Origin: Pseudomonadota bacterium
Lineage (GTDB): Bacteria; Pseudomonadota; Gammaproteobacteria; Burkholderiales; Sulfuriferulaceae
Assembly (NCBI GenBank): GCA_021790515.1
Contig: JAJYHV010000003.1
Span: forward strand, 1 to 50,479
Reading direction: 5' to 3'
DNA length: 50,479 nucleotides
In this document: in pieces, positions 42,026 to 49,525 of the stretch
How the letters are laid out: each line of letters begins with the position of its first letter
Position numbering within the stretch: position 1 is the first letter of the stretch
Notes under the pieces: model-generated
The model's input: the letters and a program-made list of their open reading frames with translations, nothing else
Told to the model about the DNA's origin: nothing
The model's database searches: none
Program-made: the position numbers and the translations under genes

Positions 42026-43396
42026 ATGTCAGACGAACTTGAACCAGCCTTGCAATCATTGATTGAAACGCACGAGTATCCTTTCGTGTTGATTGATGCG
42101 CAGTATCGCATTGTGGGCGCCAACCGGGCATATTGCAAAAATTATGGCGTGCAGAAAACGGACGTCATCGGACATTTTTGCTACCAGGTATCGCATCGTT
42201 CCAGTGTGCCATGTCACCAGAATGGCGAGGATTGTCCACACCAGACGGTGTTTCGCACGGCAGCAACATGCGATGTGATACATACCCATTTTGATGTGCG
42301 CCATCGTCCTGAATATGTGCGTATCAAAGGGTATCCGATTGTGGGGGACAAAGGGTTACAGTATCTGGGAGAGGCTGTGATAACGGTAACGGATCCGGAA
42401 GAAATCAGTTGCGATGGCTTGCGTATGGTGGGTAGTTCCCCCGTGTTTCTGCATTGTGTCGAACATCTGTCGCGCGCGGCCGAGTCAGAGGCATCAATTT
42501 TGCTAACGGGTGAAAGCGGTGTTGGCAAGGAGTTGGCTGCCCAGTATATTCACAAACGTTCATCGCGTCATGACAAGGCATTTTTAGCCATTAATTGCGC
42601 CGCTATTTCCGAAACCATGTTTGAAGACGAATTGTTTGGGCATGAGCGTGGCGCATTTACCGGCTGTATCGGGCGCAAGCAGGGCTTGTTCGAGTTGGCG
42701 GATGGCGGCACACTGTTTCTGGATGAAGTGGGTGAAATTCCACTGTCTCTGCAGGCAAAGCTGTTGCGGGTACTGGAATCCGGCGAATTTCGTCGTGTCG
42801 GCGGTGTGGAAACCTTGCGTGCCAATGTGCGTATCGTAGCGGCGACCAATCGTCATTTGTTGGAGCTGGCAACGGCCGGACGTTATCGCGCGGATTTATA
42901 TTACCGTATTGCCAGCATCGATTTGCGTTTGCCTAGCTTGCGTGAACGACGTGCCGATATTCCGGCGTTGGCAGAGGTCATCCTGAAGCGGATAACTGTG
43001 CCGGGTGGACAACGCTGCGAACTGACTGATGCGGCCATTCGCAAGTTGATGTTGTATGATTTTCCGGGCAATGTGCGTGAGTTACGCAATACGCTGATCA
43101 AGGCGGTAGCGTTGTGCCGACATCATCTGATTGACGAAGAATATATCGTGTTTGCGCAGGGAGCCATGTCGCCAGCGTTGCCAGTCTCACCAGCGTCAGC
43201 GTCGTCAGCGTCAATGACACAATTGGCGGTGACCGAGGCGGCGCCTGCCCAATCCATGGCCGAGATGGAGGCAGGATATATTGCGCGGTTGTTGCGTAGC
43301 CATGGCGGGCACAGGCGCAGGGTTGCTGATATACTTGGCATTAGCGAGCGGACGCTCTACCGTAAATTGAAACACTATAATCTGGCAGAAGGGTAA
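42026..43396 (+). CDS. fisR: FisR-like sigma-54-dependent persulfide-responsive activator
   Basis: A 456-residue enhancer-binding protein: PAS-like sensor (1-130), AAA+ domain (about 140-370) and Fis-type helix-turn-helix (about 415-452; RVADILGISERTLYRKLKHYNL). AAA+ motifs: Walker A GESGVGKE, sigma-54 contact GAFTG (HERGAFTGCIG), Walker B GGTLFLDEVGE. The sensor carries C52, C63 and C70 in FCYQVSHRSSVPCHQNGEDC, with the 11- and 7-residue spacing of the persulfide-sensing C53/C64/C71 of Cupriavidus FisR. This, divergence from sqr, and the sigma-54 promoter there make the assignment strong. GGGG lies before ATG 42026. Its stop is 9 bp from the next gene, so it heads an operon with three enzymes. 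Confidence 0.9.
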   Translation: MSDELEPALQSLIETHEYPFVLIDAQYRIVGANRAYCKNYGVQKTDVIGHFCYQVSHRSSVPCHQNGEDCPHQTVFRTAATCDVIHTHFDVRHRPEYVRIKGYPIVGDKGLQYLGEAVITVTDPEEISCDGLRMVGSSPVFLHCVEHLSRAAESEASILLTGESGVGKELAAQYIHKRSSRHDKAFLAINCAAISETMFEDELFGHERGAFTGCIGRKQGLFELADGGTLFLDEVGEIPLSLQAKLLRVLESGEFRRVGGVETLRANVRIVAATNRHLLELATAGRYRADLYYRIASIDLRLPSLRERRADIPALAEVILKRITVPGGQRCELTDAAIRKLMLYDFPGNVRELRNTLIKAVALCRHHLIDEEYIVFAQGAMSPALPVSPASASSASMTQLAVTEAAPAQSMAEMEAGYIARLLRSHGGHRRRVADILGISERTLYRKLKHYNLAEG

Positions 43397-43405
43397 AAGC
43401 AGCAG

Positions 43406-44881
43406 GTGGATGAGCAGAAAAAAGAGTGTGGACAAACCAGTCTGGATCCGCAAGATTGGGACAGTCTGCGCCGGCAGGGGCACCGTATGCTCGATGATAT
43501 GCTGGATTATTTGCAAAACATTCGGCAGCGTCCGGTCTGGCAACCTGCGCCCGGTGATGTTCGTCGGCGTTTCGACGTGGCGTTACCGGTTGCAGAAACA
43601 CCATTGGCTACCGTGCATCAGCAATTTCTTGATGACGTGTTGCCCTATGCGGTAGGCAATCCCCACCCAGGTTTCATGGGGTGGGTGCATGGCGGTGGCG
43701 CGCCGGTGGGCATGTTGGCGGAGATGCTGGCGGCCGGGTTGAACGCCAACTTGGGGGGGCGCAATCAGATTCCAGTCGAGGTGGAACGCCAGATAACGCG
43801 CTGGATGAGAGATTTGTTTGGCTTTCCCGCTTCGGCCAGTGGCGTGTTTGTGACGGGTACGTCGATGGCAACCCTGATTGCTGTTTGGGTGGCGCGAACG
43901 CGTCTGGCCGGAGAATCGGTGCGTGAACAGGGTTTACCTGTCGAGGCAAAACGCTGGACGGTATATGCGTCGCGTGCCACTCACGGCAGTTTTGCGCACG
44001 CGCTGGATTTGGCGGGGTTGGGGGCGGATTGCTGGCGTGTGGTGCCAGTCGATGCGCATCAGTGCATCGATGTCGCCGCGCTGAAAGCCGGGTTGCAACG
44101 TGATCTGGCCGCAGGGTTCCAACCGTTTATGTTGATTGGTAACGCCGGCACGGTGGATGCCGGTGCGATTGATGCGTTGAACAGTCTGGCTGATATCGCC
44201 AGCAGTCATGGCATGTGGTTTCACGTGGACGGAGCGTTGGGCGCATTGGGCATGTTGAGCCCGGAAATCGCCCCCCGGCTGGCTGGTATCGAACGGGCAG
44301 ATTCATTGGCGTTCGATTTTCACAAATGGGGGCAGGTGCCTTACGATGCCGGTTTTGCGCTGATTCGGGATGGTGAGTTGCATCAGCGGACATTTGTCTC
44401 GCGAGCGGCTTACCTGCGTCGCGAGCAGGAGGGCTTGGCGGGCGGGTCGCCCTGGCCCTGCGATTTTGGTCCGGATTTGTCGCGCGGTTTTCGCGCACTC
44501 AAGGCGTGGTTCACCTTGCAGGTATATGGCGCACAACGGATGGGGCGCATGATCGCGGAGACCTGTGCTGTCGCAGCATGGTTGGGTGAACAGATTGCGC
44601 ACCATGAGGAATTGGAACTTCTGGTGCCGGTTTCGCTCAACATTGTCTGTTTCCGTCACCGTGGACAGGATGGCGCTGATGTTGATGCGCTCAATGCCGC
44701 GATTGTCGTGGCAGTACAGAACAGCGGGCTGGCAGCCCCATCCACCACGACGATACAGGGTAAACTGGCGATTCGGGCGGCAATCGTCAATCATCGAACC
44801 TGTCGTCAGGATGTGGATGTGTTGTTGCAGGCAGTACTGCGTTTTGGGCGACAGCTTCAGAACGGGCGAAGAGAAGGATGA
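43406..44881 (+). CDS. Group II PLP-dependent amino-acid decarboxylase, fisR-linked
   Basis: A 491-residue fold-type I PLP enzyme of the group II decarboxylase family (aromatic-amino-acid/glutamate/diaminobutyrate types). The active-site Lys is K307 in DFHKWGQVPYDAG; the PLP-stacking region is ASRATHGSFAHALDLAGLG and the pyridine-N Asp is in WFHVDGALGALG. The N-terminal NPHPGFMGWVHGGGAPVGMLAEMLAAGLNANLGGRNQIPVEVERQ is typical of substrate-loop residues in bacterial members. Substrate cannot be told from sequence. The start is GTG 43406; the nearby ATG 43410 is in another frame. It lies 9 bp after fisR and overlaps the next gene start region, so it belongs to that operon. Confidence 0.88.
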   Translation: MDEQKKECGQTSLDPQDWDSLRRQGHRMLDDMLDYLQNIRQRPVWQPAPGDVRRRFDVALPVAETPLATVHQQFLDDVLPYAVGNPHPGFMGWVHGGGAPVGMLAEMLAAGLNANLGGRNQIPVEVERQITRWMRDLFGFPASASGVFVTGTSMATLIAVWVARTRLAGESVREQGLPVEAKRWTVYASRATHGSFAHALDLAGLGADCWRVVPVDAHQCIDVAALKAGLQRDLAAGFQPFMLIGNAGTVDAGAIDALNSLADIASSHGMWFHVDGALGALGMLSPEIAPRLAGIERADSLAFDFHKWGQVPYDAGFALIRDGELHQRTFVSRAAYLRREQEGLAGGSPWPCDFGPDLSRGFRALKAWFTLQVYGAQRMGRMIAETCAVAAWLGEQIAHHEELELLVPVSLNIVCFRHRGQDGADVDALNAAIVVAVQNSGLAAPSTTTIQGKLAIRAAIVNHRTCRQDVDVLLQAVLRFGRQLQNGRREG

Positions 44882-44883
44882 GC

Positions 44884-46101
44884 ATGAATCAGACGGCAAC
44901 CAGTTCCGGCGTGCCTTTTATCGGCCTGCCAGATTTGATGCGCATGGCCATCAAGGGTATCGATTTGACGCCATTGGGCAGCAAATTGATCGAATATGCG
45001 CAGCAGAAACCGCAGGCGGCCGAGGTCTGGCTGGATATCGCCACCATTTTTCAATTGAAGCAGAATCGTGATTTTGCGCTGGCCATGCAGCGTGAAGCAT
45101 TGAAGCTGCAACGGGTGTTTCATCAACCGGCCAAACGGTTTCCCATGCGTTTGCGCTTGTTGGCCATTTTTGGCGAGGGTGATTTGATGGCGAATACACC
45201 GGTCGAATTTCTGGTGGAAAATAGCGATATTTCATTGGATATGTTGTATGTGACAGCCGATTTTTCGCCATCGGACATTCAGTTACAGCAGTTGCCAGCG
45301 CATGATGCCATTTTTGTGGCCATTGCAGAGTCGGAAGAGAATCGCCCATTGTTGCACAAGGTGGCGGAATGGTTGCGCACGGTGACGGTACCGGTATTTA
45401 ACCGTCCGGAGTATATCAGCCGCTTGTCACGCGATGAAGTTTGGGCAAAATTTCATGATATTGATGGCATTTCATTGCCACGAACCTTGCGTTTGCCGCG
45501 TGATCGTCTGGCAGAATTGGTGCAGGAGGATGGTCGGGAAGGTTCGCCGGGTTGCGCTTTTCCTTGCATTGTCAGGCCGGTGGATTCGCACGCCGGGCAA
45601 GGACTGGAAAAAATGGATGATTTGTTTGCGCTGGAAAGATATCTGGCAACACATGAGGAATCAGTATTCTTTTTGGCGCCTTTTGTGGATTATCGTGGCG
45701 AGGATGGGCGGTTTCGCAAATACCGTGTCGTTTTGATACAGGGAAAACCGTATTTGTGCCATCTGGCGATATCACAGCACTGGATGGTACATTACCTGAA
45801 TGCCGATATGTTGCATAATGCAGATAATCGGGCGGAAGAAGCGCAGCGCATGATTGATTTCGACCAGACGTTTGCAGTACATCATGCGCCTGTCTTGCAG
45901 GAAATCGCGCGGCGTTCCGGGTTGGATTATCTTGGTATTGATTGTGCGGAAACGTCGGATGGACGCCTGTTGGTGTTTGAAATTGACAGCAACATGATTG
46001 TGCATGCGCTTGACCCAGAGGATATTTTTCCTTATAAAAAAGCGCACATGCAAGTCGTATTTGATGCTTTCCAGCATATGTTGGCAGATGCCATTACCTG
46101 A
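44884..46101 (+). CDS. TPR and ATP-grasp-domain protein (putative ligase), fisR operon
   Basis: A 405-residue cytoplasmic protein. Residues 20-80 look like a TPR-type helical pair (AAEVWLDIATIFQLKQNRDFALAMQREALKL). Residues about 175-400 match the ATP-grasp fold: a lysine/arginine-containing strand AFPCIVRPVDSHAGQGLEKM with the glycine-rich lid, FFLAPFVDYRGEDGRFRKYRVVLIQG, and the metal-binding end GIDCAETSDGRLLVFEIDSNMI. ATP-grasp enzymes join a carboxylate to an amine or thiol through an acyl-phosphate. ATG 44884 is preferred over ATG 44878 because the upstream GAAGG is better spaced. Sitting between two PLP enzymes, it may ligate a product of the decarboxylase. Confidence 0.75.
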   Translation: MNQTATSSGVPFIGLPDLMRMAIKGIDLTPLGSKLIEYAQQKPQAAEVWLDIATIFQLKQNRDFALAMQREALKLQRVFHQPAKRFPMRLRLLAIFGEGDLMANTPVEFLVENSDISLDMLYVTADFSPSDIQLQQLPAHDAIFVAIAESEENRPLLHKVAEWLRTVTVPVFNRPEYISRLSRDEVWAKFHDIDGISLPRTLRLPRDRLAELVQEDGREGSPGCAFPCIVRPVDSHAGQGLEKMDDLFALERYLATHEESVFFLAPFVDYRGEDGRFRKYRVVLIQGKPYLCHLAISQHWMVHYLNADMLHNADNRAEEAQRMIDFDQTFAVHHAPVLQEIARRSGLDYLGIDCAETSDGRLLVFEIDSNMIVHALDPEDIFPYKKAHMQVVFDAFQHMLADAIT

Positions 46102-46110
46102 TGCTGCCTG

Positions 46111-47502
46111 ATGCTGCGTGAGTCTGAACATATCTTGCCGCCATTGGCGCAACTGCTGACGGAAGGTGGTGATGCACGCATCATTCCTGATGCGTTTACC
46201 GGTCGCAACCGCTATGGTTGTATGGCATTGCCGCAGCCTGATGTTCTGGCATTCGGCTCCTGCACGGCGTCGCCGCCGGGTACCTTGGCATGGCAGGCTA
46301 CAGACAGGTGGCGGACAGCGTTGGCGGCACGTTTTGTCGACTCTTCGCCCGAGGCAGTGCGGATGGCGGAAACGACACGCATGATGCAGCAATTCATGCA
46401 GTTGTTGGGTTTTCATCATGATGAGGCGGCGGTAAGACTGGTTGCTTCCGGAACCGATGCACATCGTCTTGCTGTGACATTGTTTGCGCAAACGCCTTTG
46501 CGGGTCATCATGATGGCGACGCATGAAACCGGCAGTGGAGTGCCGGACGCGTTGCAACCGGTCATCGGTAGCGTTGACGTGATTTCATTGCGAGAGGCTG
46601 ATGCCGGTCTGCGGTCAATGCAAACAGTTGATTGGGAGGTGGAACGGGCTGTGCGCAGCGCAGTGCAGGCAGGTGAGCGGGTATTGCTGGTGGTGATTGA
46701 TGGCTCGAAAACCGGTCTGATTGCGCCTTCATTGTCATTGATAAAGCGATTGCAGGTTGAATGGGGTGATACGGTGACGGTGCTGGTGGATGGTAGCCAG
46801 TTTCGTCTGGCGCCCGCCACCATTCGTCGCTATGTGCAATCCGGCTGGCTGGTGGCGCTGACGGGATCAAAATTCATGGCGGGCCCCAGTTTTTCTGGCG
46901 CCTTGCTGGGTAATGCGACCTTGCTGTCACGCTTACCGATGGATGTGCCGTCGTTCGGTGTGCTGGCACGCTGGCACGCTGCGTTGTTTGAAATGGCGAC
47001 GTTTTTCGCGCTGGACGAAAAAATGCTGGCGAGTGGCTTGTTCCACTTGAACAGGAAAATACTTGCTCTGATGCAGAAAAGCACTTTTTTGGCGCTCTTG
47101 TCGGGAAACTTGCCCGAATATGGTGCGGGTGGACGGGCAGGGAGTTGGGATGGCATGCCTACCATTTTCCCTTTTTTGTTACGGGATGCCTATTCGGGAC
47201 AACCACTGTCTTTTCGTTGGATAAGTGATTGCTATCGCCAGTTACAGCAACCAGATGTGACAGGGCAACAGCCGGTATTATTGGGACAGCCGGTGATTTG
47301 CGGCACGGTGCCAGATGGTGAGCCGCTCGCGGCTCTGCGCCTGTGCCTGAGCGCACCATTGTTGGTGATGGCAATGCAAGGAAGCTTTGATGGATTGTTG
47401 GACGATGTGGCGCGGGTATTGAGTTATATCGAAGCGTGGGGCAAAAAAACGGGCATCCGAAGATGCCCCGAATACCGCATGGAGGATGAAGACAGGACAT
47501 AA
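46111..47502 (+). CDS. Class V aminotransferase-fold PLP enzyme, fisR operon
   Basis: A 463-residue protein of fold-type I, resembling class V aminotransferases, cysteine desulfurases or kynureninases. The PLP site is visible: D227 and Q230 in VLVDGSQFRLAPATIRRY and the Schiff-base Lys K254 in LTGSKFMAGPSFSG, a 27-residue gap like that of IscS (D180/K206). The Lys is preceded by Ser rather than the His of desulfurases, and no mobile Cys loop is evident. Whether it transfers amino groups, removes sulfur or does beta-elimination is therefore open. It begins 9 bp after the ATP-grasp gene with a poor ribosome site. Its 3' end contains a terminator for the opposite strand. Confidence 0.75.
   Translation: MLRESEHILPPLAQLLTEGGDARIIPDAFTGRNRYGCMALPQPDVLAFGSCTASPPGTLAWQATDRWRTALAARFVDSSPEAVRMAETTRMMQQFMQLLGFHHDEAAVRLVASGTDAHRLAVTLFAQTPLRVIMMATHETGSGVPDALQPVIGSVDVISLREADAGLRSMQTVDWEVERAVRSAVQAGERVLLVVIDGSKTGLIAPSLSLIKRLQVEWGDTVTVLVDGSQFRLAPATIRRYVQSGWLVALTGSKFMAGPSFSGALLGNATLLSRLPMDVPSFGVLARWHAALFEMATFFALDEKMLASGLFHLNRKILALMQKSTFLALLSGNLPEYGAGGRAGSWDGMPTIFPFLLRDAYSGQPLSFRWISDCYRQLQQPDVTGQQPVLLGQPVICGTVPDGEPLAALRLCLSAPLLVMAMQGSFDGLLDDVARVLSYIEAWGKKTGIRRCPEYRMEDEDRT
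47443..47468 (-). terminator. Intrinsic terminator for the mutL transcript, inside a coding sequence
   Basis: On the minus strand GGGCATC-TTCG-GATGCCC is followed by G and seven T. It has a stable UUCG tetraloop and ideal T-tract. It lies about 240 bp after the mutL stop, within the last codons of the convergent PLP gene. On the plus strand no T-tract follows. Confidence 0.85.
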
Positions 47503-47560
47503 CAGGGTTACATCCTGTTTTGACCGAAGCAAAAATCAGGCCAGCCCATTATTTTTCCTT

Positions 47561-47593
47561 GCCGGTTCAAAATTCCGGCCTTCTTCAGGCCGG
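47561..47593. repeat. Overlapping alternative hairpins between convergent genes
   Basis: CCGGCC-N7-GGCCGG (47575-47593) forms one hairpin. Its left arm can instead pair with GCCGG at 47561-47565, so two mutually exclusive stems are possible. The 203-bp gap (47503-47705) holds no gene; the flanking segment up to 47635 resembles the structured ends of IS200/IS605-type elements only superficially. Confidence 0.5.
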
Positions 47594-47705
47594 TAGGAGT
47601 GCCGAACCCTCCGCCCTGAAGGTTGGTGACTTCATTGCTGCTTTGTTTTTTGATGTGTTGACGAGCGATGCCGGGGCGCATTGCTGAATTATTATTTGCT
47701 TACTG

Positions 47706-49493
47706 CTATTTGCCACGCATGAACAGGCGATCCAATGCTGCCATCTCGAAGGCAACCCATGTCGGACGTCCATGATTGCATTGGCTGGCGCGCTCGGTGC
47801 GTTCCATGTCGCGCAAGAGTGCATTCATGTCTTCGAGTGACAAGGCATGATTGGCGCGGACGGCTCCGTGGCAGGCAATGGTGGCGAGCACCTGGTTGCG
47901 TTGTACTTCCAGTTGATTGCTATGGCCGGTTTCTGCCAGCTCCTTGAGAACGGCGCGCGCGAGCGGTATCGGGTTGGTCTGCTGCAATAACTGTGGCAGG
48001 GCGCGTATGGCCAGCGTGTTTGGCGCGACCTGTGTGATGTCAAGTCCAAAGGAGCGCAGTGATTCCGTTTGTTCGACGGCGGTGGCGACAGTGGCGCTGT
48101 CGACATCGAATGTCAAGGGAACCAGAAGTTGCTGGCTGGCCATGTTTTGTTGTGTCATCGCGGTTTTCAGCCGTTCGTACAGGATGCGTTCGTGTGCGGC
48201 GTGCATATCGACCACAATCAGTCCGGTTTCGTTTTGTGCCAGAATGTAGGTGCCATGTAATTGTGCCAGTGCGTATCCCAGCGGATGTTCCGGGGTGTAT
48301 TTCGGGCTGCTGGTGTCGTTTATGTTGGCCGGCGGAATGGCAGGCATAAAGCGTTGGCTTGCAGGGTAGTGTACAGCGGGTTCGGCAATCCAGCCGGTGA
48401 AACCTTGTTGGGCCGAATGGCTGAAAAGGGGTTTTTGTGTTGTGGACGGTATGGTCAATGACCGGTTTTCTGGCACGATGGGTGCAATGTTCGGTTCTGC
48501 GGAGGTAGCAGCAAGTGGTGCCGACAATGCACGATGGACGCCATGGTAAACGAACTGGTGAATGGCGCGACTGTTGTGAAAGCGCACCTCGGTTTTGGCC
48601 GGGTGAACATTGACATCGACCTCGCGGGCGTCCAGTTCCAGAAACAGGCACCAGGCAGGTTGCTGGTGATGGTGCAGGACGTCTTGATAGGCTTGACGCA
48701 GGGCATGAGCGAGCAGTTTGTCGCGCACAAAACGGCCGTTGACGAACAGATATTGCGCGTCACGCGCAGAGGTGGTTGGCCGTAATATTTTGCCTGACAA
48801 GCGCAATGAACCAGCCGTGACATCCAGTGTCACGGCCGCATCGGCAAAGGCATTGCCAAGCAGACTGGTAATTCGTTCGCTAATCGATTGTGGTTTTAGC
48901 TGGTATTGTTGCCGGTGATTGTGGGTGAGCGAACAGGCGATATCCGGGCGTGCCAGTGCCATGCGGATGAATGCAGTTTCGCAATGGCCGTATTCAGTGC
49001 CGGGGGTCTTGAGAAATTTGCGTCGCGCCGGTGTATTGAAGAATAAGTCGCTGATGGTGATGGTCGTGCCAGGATTACCGGCGCAGGGTATCGGGGTGCC
49101 GAGCATCCCGCCTTCGGCTGTGATTTCGCTGGCATGTTCTGCTTCTGCCGGACGGCTGATCAGGCGGATTTTCGCCACGGCGGCCATGCTGGCGAGTGCT
49201 TCACCGCGAAACCCGAAACTGGTAACTTGCTGTAAATCATCTAATGTCGCAATTTTGCTGGTGGCATGACGCAACAGCGCGAGCGGTAATTGTGACGCAG
49301 CGATGCCGCAGCCGTCATCGCTGACGCGCAGGCTTTGCGTGCCACCGTCTTCCAGATGGACCTGAATGCTTTGTGCTCCGGCATCCAGACTGTTTTCCAG
49401 CAGTTCCTTGAGCGCGGCAGCGGGTCGTTCGATGACTTCCCCTGCTGCGATCTGGCTGATGAGCAAATCAGGCAGTGGCAAAATTTCCGGCAT
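47706..49493 (-). CDS. mutL: DNA mismatch repair protein MutL (endonuclease type)
   Basis: The mismatch-repair ATPase linking MutS to strand removal. N-terminal GHKL motifs: ELLENSLDAGA (about residues 29-39), SDDGCGI, and TSFGFRGEALASMAAV. The C-terminal domain carries the endonuclease motif DMHAAHERILYE, fitting DQHA(X)2E(X)4E, plus ACHGAVRA and SQCNHGRPTWV, so this MutL should nick DNA itself, as in bacteria lacking MutH. 595 residues. ATG 49493 starts MPEILPLPDLLISQIAAGEVIERP. It follows the amidase gene by 32 bp, a common pairing (amiC-mutL, often with miaA). Confidence 0.96.
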   Translation of the reverse strand: MPEILPLPDLLISQIAAGEVIERPAAALKELLENSLDAGAQSIQVHLEDGGTQSLRVSDDGCGIAASQLPLALLRHATSKIATLDDLQQVTSFGFRGEALASMAAVAKIRLISRPAEAEHASEITAEGGMLGTPIPCAGNPGTTITISDLFFNTPARRKFLKTPGTEYGHCETAFIRMALARPDIACSLTHNHRQQYQLKPQSISERITSLLGNAFADAAVTLDVTAGSLRLSGKILRPTTSARDAQYLFVNGRFVRDKLLAHALRQAYQDVLHHHQQPAWCLFLELDAREVDVNVHPAKTEVRFHNSRAIHQFVYHGVHRALSAPLAATSAEPNIAPIVPENRSLTIPSTTQKPLFSHSAQQGFTGWIAEPAVHYPASQRFMPAIPPANINDTSSPKYTPEHPLGYALAQLHGTYILAQNETGLIVVDMHAAHERILYERLKTAMTQQNMASQQLLVPLTFDVDSATVATAVEQTESLRSFGLDITQVAPNTLAIRALPQLLQQTNPIPLARAVLKELAETGHSNQLEVQRNQVLATIACHGAVRANHALSLEDMNALLRDMERTERASQCNHGRPTWVAFEMAALDRLFMRGK

Positions 49494-49525
49494 GATATGT
49501 ATTTTTCAGTTGGGCAGGAATCCGG

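Noticed and set aside
47560-47595. tRNA-like T-arm (GGTTCAAAATTCC)
   Set aside because: No acceptor or anticodon arms at the right distance; the loop is the wrong length.
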